Of a stretch of DNA of 64,000 nucleotides, positions 33,399 through 42,437 are shown piece after piece. A program made the translations under genes and the position numbers. The stretch's first letter is position 1, and every line of letters begins with the position of its first letter. The stretch covers positions 124,001 to 188,000 of the forward strand of contig CAJAHH010000010.1 in the NCBI GenBank assembly GCA_903939515.1, written 5' to 3'. This stretch comes from an uncultured Verrucomicrobiota bacterium. GTDB taxonomy: Bacteria > Verrucomicrobiota > Verrucomicrobiia > Limisphaerales > UBA9464. The notes under the pieces were generated by a model that was not told the origin of the DNA, did no database searches, and was given only the letters and a program-made list of their open reading frames with translations.

Positions 33399-34430
33399 TC
33401 AGACCGTCGGCAACCTCAGCTGCAAAGACAACAGTCCGAGGACAGCCTCTGTCTTCAGCAACCAGACCCGACGTGGCGGCAAGGGCTCTTGATCGGTCAA
33501 TCCCAATAGAGCAACAACCCCCAGAGTGCAGGCTCCGACAATCCATGTCCGCCGCCCGGTCCGAAACCGAGCGATGGCCTGAATGCGATGGACCAAGGAT
33601 CGTGGGGCCGCCGAGGGGTCTCCCTGCCACGCGACAGCGACTCGATCGGTTTCCAAGCCTGAGGCTCTCTCCAAGCACTTCAGAAGGACCTGCCCGTACA
33701 ACACTTTGCTGACACGGTCCGCCGACAATGCGTGAACGTCACACGCTTCTTCGCGATCTTCACGCCATCGCTGCAGAATCCAGCCCACCACCGGGTTGAA
33801 CCAATGCACGGTTCGCACCGTTTCCAGCAGCACGTTCAGCCAAAGGTCGCGACGACGGAGATGGGCTATCTCATGGAGAAATATCAGACGAATCTCCTTC
33901 TGGGAAAACTGCTCCCCTAGGTTGGGAGGCACCAGCAGGCACGGCTGGATTAATCCCGCCAGACACGGACCCCCCACTTCCTGGGATTGCCGGATGGGAA
34001 CCCGGCGCATGGATATCGGCTCTTCCCGGATGGCCTCATTCCAAAGGTCCACCAAACTCGATTGTGCGGACTGCGAGCGAGCGATCCTTTGTTGAAGCCG
34101 CGTCCAATCCGACATCACCCAAGCAACTCGGACGACCATGCCTGCGGCCCATGCCGCGAGGCACCAACGCCATCCGTCGATAGGAAAAGACCCAGCAGTA
34201 ATCGTTGGAAACAACGGAGCGGTGACATTAAAGAGGCTCACCGGAGAAGGGATTTCCCAGGGCCACACCAACCGCGCCAACACCAAACCGCTCAGGATTA
34301 ACCGCCAATCGGGTGAAAGGTGCCGCCGAAGCAACCGTCGCACTCCAAGCACGAAAATTCCCAGCACTGCCGCATTGGCGGAACCGCTTATCAAATCCCA
34401 CCCCAGATTACGAATAACCTCCGGACTCAT
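33399..34430 (-). CDS. BlaR1/MecR1-like M56 membrane metallopeptidase
   Basis: A 343-residue multi-pass membrane protein. Hydrophobic segments near residues 18-35, 40-58 and 85-110, with a further one at about 305-325, are the expected anchors. The zinc-binding HEIAHLRRRD (HExxH) site lies near the cytoplasmic loop at about 185, with the downstream Glu in WREDREEACD. In BlaR1 proteins an external penicillin-binding domain senses the signal and this zinc protease then inactivates BlaI. Here the protein stops soon after the last membrane segment, so it lacks a sensor domain, as in many PVC members. The signal is therefore unknown. It follows blaI by 43 bases. Confidence 0.9.
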   Translation of the reverse strand: MSPEVIRNLGWDLISGSANAAVLGIFVLGVRRLLRRHLSPDWRLILSGLVLARLVWPWEIPSPVSLFNVTAPLFPTITAGSFPIDGWRWCLAAWAAGMVVRVAWVMSDWTRLQQRIARSQSAQSSLVDLWNEAIREEPISMRRVPIRQSQEVGGPCLAGLIQPCLLVPPNLGEQFSQKEIRLIFLHEIAHLRRRDLWLNVLLETVRTVHWFNPVVGWILQRWREDREEACDVHALSADRVSKVLYGQVLLKCLERASGLETDRVAVAWQGDPSAAPRSLVHRIQAIARFRTGRRTWIVGACTLGVVALLGLTDQEPLPPRRVWLLKTEAVLGLLSLQLRLPTV

Positions 34431-34473
34431 GTCAGAACGTCTCTGACATAGCAGGTTGCTTGCCTAGCTTCGC

Positions 34474-34851
34474 TTACTCGGAGGTTTCGGATTCCAGAAT
34501 CCGACGCAACTCGCTGATCTGAGCCTTGGAGAGCTTTCGGCTCTCAACATAGTGAGCCATCATCCCGGGGAGGGATCCGCCAAAGACGCGGTCTAGAAAG
34601 GATCGTGTGGCTGCCGAGACGCACTCTGCTTCGGACACCTTTGCGCTGTAGTGATAAATCCGACCAATGGATTCGTAGCTCAAGGCGTCCTTGCGAACGA
34701 GTCGATTGAGCAAGGTCTTGGCGGTGACCGCCATCCAGGTGGGATCCTCCTTTTGGAGTTGGAAAATCACATCCGCGGAGGTCACCGGATGTCGTTTCCA
34801 GACAATCCGCATGATCTCCCATTCCGTCTCTGATATACGGGGTAAGGGCAT
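34474..34851 (-). CDS. BlaI/MecI-family transcriptional repressor
   Basis: A 125-residue winged-helix repressor. The chosen start (ATG 34851) gives MPLPRISETEWEIMRIVWKRHPVTSADV, the standard BlaI N-terminus. Helix-turn-helix and wing follow (TWMAVTAKTLLNRLVRKDALSYE). The C-terminal dimerisation helices are at about 80-125 (SFLDRVFGGSLPGMM). The ORF track start adds 23 residues of no known family. The gene sits upstream of the M56 metallopeptidase gene on the same strand, the usual pair in which the peptidase relieves repression. Target genes and operator were not identified. A ttgaca on the minus strand at 34920-34915 may belong to its promoter. Confidence 0.93.
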   Translation of the reverse strand: MPLPRISETEWEIMRIVWKRHPVTSADVIFQLQKEDPTWMAVTAKTLLNRLVRKDALSYESIGRIYHYSAKVSEAECVSAATRSFLDRVFGGSLPGMMAHYVESRKLSKAQISELRRILESETSE

Positions 34852-35014
34852 GACGTCTCCATCAAACGGTAACGAGGGGCTGAATGACCCATCGCTACTG
34901 CCGTGCCCAACCATTGTCAATCGGGGGTTCCCGATATTTCACCTAGAAGATCCAAGGCGGCCAGACGCTCTTAGAACTAGGGTGCAGATTACCCAAGAAA
35001 ACCTCCAAACCGAT

Positions 35015-35575
35015 TCAAACCGTCATGATTTCCTTCTCCTTGATCGCCAAATGCTGATCCACCTTGGCGATGAAGGAATCGGTTAATTTCTGAACATCGG
35101 CTTCAGCGGTCTTGATCGCGTCCTCCGAGACACCGCCGTCGTTCTTGGTCTTCTTCAACGCCTCGATCGCCTGACGGCGTTCATTGCGGACGGCAACGCG
35201 CCCTTCCTCAGCGATGCGCTTACAAATCTTAACGAACTCCTGACGGCGCTCAGAGCTCAAATCCGGCAGCACGATGCGAATGAAGCGACCCTGCGAAGCA
35301 GGATTGAGTCCCAGGCCTGAGGCTTGGATCCCCTTTTCGACGGCCTTCATGGTGGACTGGTCGAAGGGTTGTACCATCAGCATTCGGGCCTCGGGCGCCG
35401 TGATGGTGGCCAACTCCTTCAGTCGCATGTTGGAGCCGTAGGCTTCCACCATCACATTCTCAATGAGGGAGGGGGTCGCCTTGCCGGTGCGAACCCCGGA
35501 AAACTGGTTCAGGACGTGGTCTTCAGACTTCAGCATCCTCTCCTCGGTATCAAAGATCACTTCATCGATGGTCAT
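35015..35575 (-). CDS. frr: Ribosome recycling factor
   Basis: A 186-residue RRF, which splits post-termination ribosomes with EF-G. The chosen start ATG (35575) gives MTIDEVIFDTEERMLKSEDHVLNQFSGVRTGKATPSLIENV. The C-terminal helix bundle includes RRQEFVKICKRIAEEGRVAVRNERR, with the conserved RVAVRN region, and residue count equals the family norm (185). The ORF track start at 35710 reads through non-coding sequence upstream. It lies 52 bases downstream of pyrH, the common pyrH-frr order, though rpsB and tsf are not next to them here. It is essential in most bacteria. Confidence 0.98.
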   Translation of the reverse strand: MTIDEVIFDTEERMLKSEDHVLNQFSGVRTGKATPSLIENVMVEAYGSNMRLKELATITAPEARMLMVQPFDQSTMKAVEKGIQASGLGLNPASQGRFIRIVLPDLSSERRQEFVKICKRIAEEGRVAVRNERRQAIEALKKTKNDGGVSEDAIKTAEADVQKLTDSFIAKVDQHLAIKEKEIMTV

Positions 35576-35627
35576 GGTGATTGTTTGTGGGTTTTGGTCG
35601 TTGTTGAAAATTGAGGCTCGGTGCTCT

Positions 35628-36377
35628 TCAGGCCACCACTTGGGTGCCCACCTTCTTGCCGAGCACCACATTGCGCAGATTGTGGGGTTTGAAGAAATCA
35701 AACACGACAATGGGCATCTTATTATCCATGCAAAGAGCGAAGGCAGAGGCGTCCATGACCTTCAATTGTTTCTCAAGGGCCGTGGTGTAGCTGACTTGAT
35801 CGTAGCGTTTTGCGTCGGCGTGCTTCTTGGGGTCTTTGTCGTAGATGCCATCGACCTTGGTGGCCTTCAACACCACTTCGGCTCCGATCTCATTGGCTCG
35901 CAACGCAGCAGCCGTATCGGTCGAAAAGTAAGGATTGCCGGTCCCTGCCGCGAAGATGACCACGCGACCCTTCTCTAGGTGACGCACGGCCCGGCGCCGA
36001 ATGAAGGGCTCGGCAATTTGAGTCATGTTGATGGCGCTTTGGACGCGGGTCGCAACGCCCTGCTTCTCGAGCGCGTCCTGGAGAGCCAAGGCGTTAATGA
36101 CCGTAGCCAGCATGCCCATGTAGTCACCCGTGGCCCGCTCAATACCCTTCTCGCTTCCCTGAAGGCCTCTAAAGATATTGCCGCCGCCGACCACGATCAC
36201 CACTTCGACACCCAGTTTCTGGACCTCGGCGACCTGGCAAGCCATGTCGTGCACGGCCTCCGGGTTGATGCCCTGTCCCTCGACGCCTCCGAGTGCCTCA
36301 CCGCTAAGTTTTAGGAGGATTCGGCGGTAACGCGGTTGTGATGCTACTGCAGGTTTCTTCATCGGCGCAGTGTTCAT
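35628..36377 (-). CDS. pyrH: UMP kinase
   Basis: A 249-residue hexameric UMP kinase converting UMP to UDP with ATP. Family motifs are present: [62 protein letters not shown] and [15 protein letters not shown]. It has an N-terminal extension of about 17 residues. It is the first gene of a pyrH-frr pair, 59 bases downstream of dprA on the same strand. Confidence 0.98.
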   Translation of the reverse strand: MNTAPMKKPAVASQPRYRRILLKLSGEALGGVEGQGINPEAVHDMACQVAEVQKLGVEVVIVVGGGNIFRGLQGSEKGIERATGDYMGMLATVINALALQDALEKQGVATRVQSAINMTQIAEPFIRRRAVRHLEKGRVVIFAAGTGNPYFSTDTAAALRANEIGAEVVLKATKVDGIYDKDPKKHADAKRYDQVSYTTALEKQLKVMDASAFALCMDNKMPIVVFDFFKPHNLRNVVLGKKVGTQVVA

Positions 36378-36436
36378 ATCAGCCAGACGATCCCGTCGTC
36401 AACGAGGTGGCACCCCGGTCGGCGGTAATCCCCAGG

Positions 36437-37555
36437 TCAATTCTCTGATGAAACCCGCTCGAACCGTCGCCCTGGGAACTGACGAACTAGTCGTTTGAGC
36501 TCGAGGCTGAACAGGGCGACCTGAACCGCACTGGGAGGCAACCCCGACCCGCGGATAATTGGATCTACCTCCAAAGTTTCCCGGCCGAGAGCATCCCACA
36601 CGGCCTGCTCCGCCGCGTTCAGGGTGATGGACGGAAACTCCGGCTGCCCAGCTGAGACCTCAGGGCGATTGGATCCCGGGAATCGGTATTCAAACTCGCT
36701 GAGTATGTCCTCGATGCCCTCACAGAGCTTGGCTCCTTTCTTGATCAAATCATGACACCCCTTGCTGCGCGGGCTGTCGATCCGGCCCGGCACCGCGAAG
36801 ACCTGTCGACCGTAGTCATTGGCCAAATTAGCGGTAATTAGAGCTCCGCTGGACAAACTGGCCTCGACCACCACCGTGCCGAGGCTCATGCCAGCCACGA
36901 TCCGGTTTCGGGCAGGAAAGGTGCCGCGGTCGGCGGAACGTCCGAAGGGAAACTGGGTCACCAAGGCTCCGCGCTCGGCGATGCGTTCGAACAATTCGCC
37001 GTTCTCGGAGGGATAGACCCGATCAATTCCTGTACCCAACACGGCAATGGTTCGGCCATGGGCGCTCAAGGCGCCTTGATGGGCTGCTGTGTCGGCTCCG
37101 CGTGCCCCTCCGCTAATGACGCTGACCCCAGTGTAGGCCAGTTGGTAGCCCAACTTCCGAGCCACCTCCATGCCGTAGGAGGTCGTCAAACGAGATCCCA
37201 CGATCGCTACCCCTTGCATGTCTTCCGGGGTCAACTTCCCCTTCACATAGAGCACTGTAGGCGGATCATAGATTTGCTTGAGGAGCGCCGGATACTCAGG
37301 TTCGGTAAACCCCAGCACCGTCACCCCGGACTCCTGGATCCGGCGCAGTTCGCCTGCCAAATCCACCTCAGACTCCCAACGGGCGATGCTGGAGGCCATT
37401 GGACCACTGATGCCGGGCACCCGTTCCAACTCGCCCTGCGAGGCCCTGAGCACTGCCGTGGGATCGCCTCCAAAATAATCAAGCAAATGGCGGGTGCGAA
37501 TCGGGCCGACACCCGAGATAAGGTTCAGGGCCACAAGGGCCTCAATAGTTTCCAT
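36437..37555 (-). CDS. dprA: DNA-processing protein DprA
   Basis: A 372-residue DprA that binds single-stranded DNA and loads RecA during natural transformation, also found in non-competent bacteria. An N-terminal helix-hairpin-helix/SAM-like region (about 1-60) is followed by the Rossmann-like core with VAIVGSRLTTSYGMEVARKLGYQLA, VISGGARGADTAAH, GTFPARNRIVAGMSLGTVVVEA and GRQVFAVPGRIDSPRSKGCHDLIKKGAKL. A C-terminal winged-helix domain (about 310-372) follows. Length is normal. The divergent neighbour is gatA, 119 bases away. Confidence 0.98.
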   Translation of the reverse strand: METIEALVALNLISGVGPIRTRHLLDYFGGDPTAVLRASQGELERVPGISGPMASSIARWESEVDLAGELRRIQESGVTVLGFTEPEYPALLKQIYDPPTVLYVKGKLTPEDMQGVAIVGSRLTTSYGMEVARKLGYQLAYTGVSVISGGARGADTAAHQGALSAHGRTIAVLGTGIDRVYPSENGELFERIAERGALVTQFPFGRSADRGTFPARNRIVAGMSLGTVVVEASLSSGALITANLANDYGRQVFAVPGRIDSPRSKGCHDLIKKGAKLCEGIEDILSEFEYRFPGSNRPEVSAGQPEFPSITLNAAEQAVWDALGRETLEVDPIIRGSGLPPSAVQVALFSLELKRLVRQFPGRRFERVSSEN

Positions 37556-37674
37556 TGGGAAGACACTTCAAGTTTCTCCCAGCTAATTCGTTGCACGGCT
37601 CCGCTTTCTTTCAGACTTGGTGCCCCTTTGCGCTTTCGCATGGGGCCGATCGCTTGTTCCATTCGGAACCGACG

Positions 37675-39144
37675 ATGCTTCACCGAATCACCGTTTCTGA
37701 ACTTGCCCACCGCATCCACCAAGGAGAGGTGTCCTCCCGCGAAGCCACTCAGGCCTGCCTCGACCAAATCGGTCGGGTCGATGGCCAGGTTAAGGCCTAC
37801 CTGAACTACGATGCGGCCGACGCACTAGCACAGGCCGATGCCGCCGACCAACTGCGCGCATCGGGTTCGGCGACCCCGTCTGAGCACCCGCTGCTGGGGG
37901 TGCCGATCAGCCTTAAAGATGTGATTGCCCAAAGAGGGCAGCCCATGACCTGCGGTTCGCGCATCCTGGGAAACTTCGTCTCCCCCTACGACGCCACGGT
38001 GGTGAAACGCCTGAAGCAGGCAGGTGCGGTGGTCTTCGGGCGACTCAATTTGGATGAGTTCGCCATGGGTAGTTCCACGGAAAACTCGGCGTTCTTCACC
38101 ACTCTTAACCCCTGGGATACCACACGAATTCCGGGAGGTTCCTCCGGGGGCTGCGCCGCCAGTGTTGCGGCCCACGAGTGTTTCGCCAGTGTTGGATCGG
38201 ACACCGGGGGATCTATCCGTCAACCCGCAGCCCTCTGCGGCGTGGTCGGTATAAAGCCCACCTACGGTCGCGTTTCGCGCTATGGCCTAACAGCCTTCGC
38301 GAGCTCCCTCGACCAAATCGGACCGTTCACCAAAGATGTCACGGATGCGGCACTGATGACTCAGGTCCTCAGTGGTCATGACCCCATGGATTCCACCTCC
38401 ATGCAGGAACCCGTCCCCGATTATCGCGCAGCCTTCTCAGGCTCATTGAAGGGCCTTCGGATCGGCCTGCCCAAAGAATACATGATCGGCGGCATGCACC
38501 CCGAAGTAGAGGCATCGGTGCGTGCGGCTGTCCACCAACTGGAGTCGCTCGGGGCCGAGATCGTCGAAGTCTCCCTGCCTCACACGGAATACGCGGCTGC
38601 GACCTACTACATTATTGCTCCGGCCGAGGCCTCGGCCAACTTGGCGCGCTTCGATGGCGTCCGCTACGGAGCTCGAGTAGATGGCTCTACTCCCATGGAG
38701 CTCAACAGCCGCACTCGCGGTCAGGGCTTCGGACCCGAGGTGAAGCGCCGCATCATGCTCGGCACCTACGTGCTCAGCAGTGGCTACTACGACGCCTATT
38801 ACATCCGGGCTCAGAAGGTGCGCACCCTAATCCGCAACGACTTCCTGGACGTGTTCCAGAAGGTCGATGCCTTGGTCACTCCGACCACGCCCGCCCCGGC
38901 CTTCAAGGTGGGAGAAAAATCCAATGACCCGTTGCAAATGTACCTGTGCGACGTGTTCACCATTTCCTGCAATCTGGCAGGTATTTGCGGATTGAGCCTG
39001 CCCTGCGGATTTGCCTCGGATCCAAAACTACCCATCGGACTGCAATTGCTGGGCAAGCCCTTCGGCGAATCCACCTTGTTCCGCATCGCCCACGCCTACG
39101 AACAAAGCACTCCGTGGCATCGAGAGTTGTCCCCGTTAGCCTAA
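37675..39144 (+). CDS. gatA: Asp-tRNA(Asn)/Glu-tRNA(Gln) amidotransferase subunit A
   Basis: A 489-residue amidase that releases ammonia from glutamine for the GatCAB complex, which forms Gln-tRNA(Gln) and Asn-tRNA(Asn). The chosen start ATG (37675) gives MLHRITVSELAHRI; the ORF track version begins in noncoding sequence. The Ser-cisSer-Lys triad is visible: Lys81 (PISLKDVI), Ser156 (PGGSSGG) and the nucleophile in GSDTGGSIRQPA. YGRVSRYGLTAFASSLDQIGPF and SYYDAYY-like (SGYYDAYYIRAQKVR) sequences follow. gatB and gatC are not in the window. It converges with uvrA. Confidence 0.97.
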   Translation: MLHRITVSELAHRIHQGEVSSREATQACLDQIGRVDGQVKAYLNYDAADALAQADAADQLRASGSATPSEHPLLGVPISLKDVIAQRGQPMTCGSRILGNFVSPYDATVVKRLKQAGAVVFGRLNLDEFAMGSSTENSAFFTTLNPWDTTRIPGGSSGGCAASVAAHECFASVGSDTGGSIRQPAALCGVVGIKPTYGRVSRYGLTAFASSLDQIGPFTKDVTDAALMTQVLSGHDPMDSTSMQEPVPDYRAAFSGSLKGLRIGLPKEYMIGGMHPEVEASVRAAVHQLESLGAEIVEVSLPHTEYAAATYYIIAPAEASANLARFDGVRYGARVDGSTPMELNSRTRGQGFGPEVKRRIMLGTYVLSSGYYDAYYIRAQKVRTLIRNDFLDVFQKVDALVTPTTPAPAFKVGEKSNDPLQMYLCDVFTISCNLAGICGLSLPCGFASDPKLPIGLQLLGKPFGESTLFRIAHAYEQSTPWHRELSPLA

Positions 39145-39158
39145 CTGTCCCGCGGTCA

Positions 39159-39188
39159 GCCGGAAGTTTTGGACAGAACACTTCCGGC
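39159..39188. terminator. Hairpin between convergent gatA and uvrA
   Basis: A perfect 9-bp stem, gccggaagt/acttccggc, with a 12-base loop, in the 68-base space between two convergent stop codons. No U-tract follows on either strand, so termination may be rho-dependent or weak. The position makes it a likely transcript end for both genes. Confidence 0.45.
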
Positions 39189-39212
39189 ACTCCTCCTATT
39201 CCAGACAAACTC

Positions 39213-41945
39213 TCAAACAGGCTGCTGGGCAAGGGTCCGTCGCAGGTGGCGACCGGTATGAGAAATGGGGTCCGCGGCAATTTGTTCCGGGGTCCCCTCG
39301 GCCACGACTTGCCCGCCGCCTGCGCCCCCCTCGAGCCCCATATCCACAATCCAGTCGGCTTCGGCGATGAGATCGAGGTTGTGCTCGATCACGATGACCG
39401 AGTGGCCCGCATCCACCAAGCGCTGCAGCACGGCAACCAAGCGTCGAACATCCTGGATGTGCAGTCCGAGAGTGGGCTCTTCGAGCACAAAAAGATCTCG
39501 GGGCAGCGGCCGGCCGGGAGCCTTTCGTAGAATTAAATCGGCGTTTTCCCGCTCGATCGCGGCGGATTTGAGTCCACCCAGAAGGTGGGTCACTAGCTTA
39601 ATTCGCTGGGCCTCACCCCCGCTCAAGGTCGGGCTAATTTGGCCCAATTGAAGGTATTCAAGCCCCGTATCCCTCAAGGCTTCCAGAGGGCGGCGCAACC
39701 GCGTTTGGTGGGCAAAAAACTCAATGGCTTCAGCCACGGAGAGCTGGAGCACCTCCGCGATGGACTTGCCCTGATAGCGAATCTCCAGCGTCCCTGCGTT
39801 GAAGCGTTTGCCACCGCAGGCCTCGCAGCCCACCGAGGCGGTTGGGAGAAAATTCATTTCCATCTTCACCACCCCTGCCCCTTCGCAGTGCGGACACCGT
39901 CCTTGAGAGGAATTGAAACTAAAACGTCCGGGTCCATAGCCACGCATACGGGCCTCGGGCACCAGAGCAAACAAGGCTCGGATGTCGTCAAAGAATCCCA
40001 CGTAAGTAGCAGGGGTGGACCGCGGAGTGCGTCCGATGGGGGTTTGATCCACCTCGTGGACGGCGCGCAAGCTCCCCAAGCCACGGACTCCCCCCGCCAA
40101 TCCTCGCACCTTCTTTTCGTCCTCACCGGCCAGTACCGCTCGAACCCCAGGCACCAGACACTCTTTGACCAAGGTGCTCTTGCCCGACCCGCTCACCCCC
40201 GTCACCACCACCAAGCGTCCCAAGGGGAAGGATACGGTCACATCCTTGAGGTTGTTCAACCGCGCGTGGTGCACGGTCAACCACTCGACAGAAATCACCG
40301 AGGCGGCCGCCTTCGCAGATTTCCCCCGCGGCTTGCGTACTCCAGTCACTTCGACGGGGCGTCGCTCGCCACGGGCCGGTCGCGGCAGCGGTTCTCGAAG
40401 GCAGCGACCCGTCACCGAATCCGGGTGGCGAAGCAAATCCTGCAATGTGCCCTCGGCGACGACCTCTCCCCCACGCACACCCGCACCAGGACCCAAATCT
40501 AAAATCCAATCGGCACGGCGCATGGTGTCTTCATCGTGCTCCACCACCACGAGGGAATTGCCCCGCGCGCGCAGTTTTTCCAAGGCGTCGAGCAAGTGTT
40601 GGTTGTCTCGGGCATGGAGCCCGATGGTGGGCTCATCGAGCACATACAGGACGCCACTGAGATTCGACCCCAACTGAGCCGCAAGCCGGATCCGTTGACC
40701 TTCGCCACCGCTCAAGGTGATCACACTGCGGCTGAGTTGCAGATAACCCAGACCCACCTCTCCCATGAACTTCAGGCGCTCACGGATCTCCGGAAGAATG
40801 TCCCGAGAGATTTCTGCAGCGCGACCCTCGGGGCGCAGAGCGTCAAACCAGGCTCGAGCCACTTCGACGGACCAACGACCCATTTCCTCGATGGTGGGGC
40901 GTTCCGATGGGGCTTCACCCAGGGGCAACCGGACGGCCCGCGCCACCGGATTCAGACGGGCTCCTTGGCACGAAGGGCAAGTCTCCCGGGATTCAGCCCA
41001 GCTGAACCACGATTCCTCCACCGAGTCGGCATTGGCCCCACGCTCCACATCGGGCAAGTGGAACAACTCGCCGAAACCGCGGCATTGCAGGCACCATCCC
41101 TGGCTGGAGTTGTAGCTGAAATTCTTGGGATCCAACGAAGGGAACGACCGCCGGCATTTGGGGCAACCGCGTTCCGTGGAATGCACGGTCAGGTGCCCCT
41201 TGCGATCGAGAGCAAAGAGGGTGCGTTTGCCCGCTTCGAGGGCTTCCTCGATCCGCTGAACGCGCACCTCGGAAGAGTCGCTGGCCTTAAAAACACCCGT
41301 GACGACTTCAACATCGTGTTCCTTGAATCGATCGAGTCGGAAGTTCTCATCGGCCAGAACCAACTGACCATCGGCGCGCAGTTCATGATAACCCCGCTGA
41401 CGAGCCCATTCGGCCACCTCGCTGTGGAACCCCTTGCGATTGCGAATTACTGGAGCCAGCAGCTTCAGTGGCCCGCGCCTGCGGACTGCCTCGTCCAAGG
41501 TGGTCAGCAACTCCTCGCGAGTTTGTGCCTCGACGGGAACAGCACAGTCGGGGCACTGCAGGATTCCCAATCGGGCGTACAGCAGGCGGATGAAGTGGTA
41601 CACCTCGGTCACGGTGGCCACCGTACTCTTGCCACCACCCCGGGTAGTTCCCTGCTCGATACTGACCGACGGCGGTAACCCCGTGATGAGATCCACATCC
41701 GGCCGGGACATCGGATCTGCAAACTGGCGAGCGTAGGCACTCATCGAGTCCAGGAACCGACGTTGCCCTTCGGCGAACAAAATATCGAAGGCGAGGGTGC
41801 TCTTGCCGGAGCCACTGACCCCGGTCACCACCACGAACTTCCCGCGCGGGATATCCACGGAGATGTTGCGCAAATTGTGCTCGCGCGCCCCCTGGATGCG
41901 GATGACATCCGACGCCACGGGGGAGTTTTTCAGTTCCTTCGACAC
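39213..41945 (-). CDS. uvrA: Excinuclease ABC subunit A
   Basis: A 910-residue UvrA, the damage-sensing ATPase of nucleotide excision repair. The first ABC half has Walker A GVSGSGKST, the UvrB-binding region LLAPVIRNRKGFHSEV, zinc-module cysteines (GCPKCRRSF, WCLQC) and signature LSGGEGQRIRLAAQL. The second has another GVSGSGKST, FSFNSSQGRCPHCEG with CEACGGKRFN, and signature LSGGEAQRIKLVTHL. It starts at GTG 41945 (MSKELKNSPVASDVIRIQGAREHNLRN). It is slightly shorter than E. coli UvrA (940), and the zinc loop reads NSSQG where the common form is NVKGG, so it may be a diverged class. uvrB and uvrC are not nearby. Upstream is mutT. Confidence 0.95.
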   Translation of the reverse strand: MSKELKNSPVASDVIRIQGAREHNLRNISVDIPRGKFVVVTGVSGSGKSTLAFDILFAEGQRRFLDSMSAYARQFADPMSRPDVDLITGLPPSVSIEQGTTRGGGKSTVATVTEVYHFIRLLYARLGILQCPDCAVPVEAQTREELLTTLDEAVRRRGPLKLLAPVIRNRKGFHSEVAEWARQRGYHELRADGQLVLADENFRLDRFKEHDVEVVTGVFKASDSSEVRVQRIEEALEAGKRTLFALDRKGHLTVHSTERGCPKCRRSFPSLDPKNFSYNSSQGWCLQCRGFGELFHLPDVERGANADSVEESWFSWAESRETCPSCQGARLNPVARAVRLPLGEAPSERPTIEEMGRWSVEVARAWFDALRPEGRAAEISRDILPEIRERLKFMGEVGLGYLQLSRSVITLSGGEGQRIRLAAQLGSNLSGVLYVLDEPTIGLHARDNQHLLDALEKLRARGNSLVVVEHDEDTMRRADWILDLGPGAGVRGGEVVAEGTLQDLLRHPDSVTGRCLREPLPRPARGERRPVEVTGVRKPRGKSAKAAASVISVEWLTVHHARLNNLKDVTVSFPLGRLVVVTGVSGSGKSTLVKECLVPGVRAVLAGEDEKKVRGLAGGVRGLGSLRAVHEVDQTPIGRTPRSTPATYVGFFDDIRALFALVPEARMRGYGPGRFSFNSSQGRCPHCEGAGVVKMEMNFLPTASVGCEACGGKRFNAGTLEIRYQGKSIAEVLQLSVAEAIEFFAHQTRLRRPLEALRDTGLEYLQLGQISPTLSGGEAQRIKLVTHLLGGLKSAAIERENADLILRKAPGRPLPRDLFVLEEPTLGLHIQDVRRLVAVLQRLVDAGHSVIVIEHNLDLIAEADWIVDMGLEGGAGGGQVVAEGTPEQIAADPISHTGRHLRRTLAQQPV

Positions 41946-42040
41946 AGCCTGAGGATGGTCCTGCTTTGGTTCTCGAGCAAACGGTCCGGGACGCCTCTTT
42001 TCGATAACCCCTAGAAGGCCCCAAAAAAAGCGCCTCTCTT

Positions 42041-42430
42041 TCAGCGAGCCAACAAGGCCACCAACTCCCGATCGGCCTCGGGAAATGCGTAAGTGGGCAG
42101 GTCCTTCGGACCAACCCAGGCCACGGCCGCACAGTCGATAGGCCGGGGCTCCCCTGAAATCAGCACCGCGGCATAGAAGCGAAGTCGGACCGATTTCTCC
42201 GGATAGTGATGCACCGTCTCATACCGCAGTTCGCCCACGGTCACGGTGATGGCCAATTCTTCCTGCAACTCGCGGACCAGACAGTCTTGCCACGTCTCGG
42301 CCGGCTCGCGCTTGCCGCCGGGAAATTCCCAGAGCCCGGCCAGATGGGAACCTTGTTTTCGCTGGGTGATGAGGATCAACCCATCGCGCTCCACCAGGCC
42401 TGCTGCCACGTCGATGACACCGGAGGGCAT
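42041..42430 (-). CDS. mutT: MutT-like Nudix pyrophosphohydrolase
   Basis: A 129-residue Nudix enzyme that sanitises 8-oxo-dGTP. The chosen start ATG (42430) gives MPSGVIDVAAGLVERDGLILITQRKQGSHLAGLWEFPGGK, as in MutT; the longer ORF adds an unrelated N-terminus that overlaps the epimerase gene. The Nudix box GGKREPAETWQDCLVRELQEEL is complete except for the last Gly, which is Ala. It is seven bases downstream of the epimerase gene, so the two are cotranscribed, and it lies 95 bases upstream of uvrA. Confidence 0.93.
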   Translation of the reverse strand: MPSGVIDVAAGLVERDGLILITQRKQGSHLAGLWEFPGGKREPAETWQDCLVRELQEELAITVTVGELRYETVHHYPEKSVRLRFYAAVLISGEPRPIDCAAVAWVGPKDLPTYAFPEADRELVALLAR

Positions 42431-42437
42431 GACCAAT

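Noticed and set aside
40536-41678. 380-residue plus-strand ORF in the uvrA region
   Set aside because: Antisense to uvrA, whose ATPase motifs lie on the minus strand.
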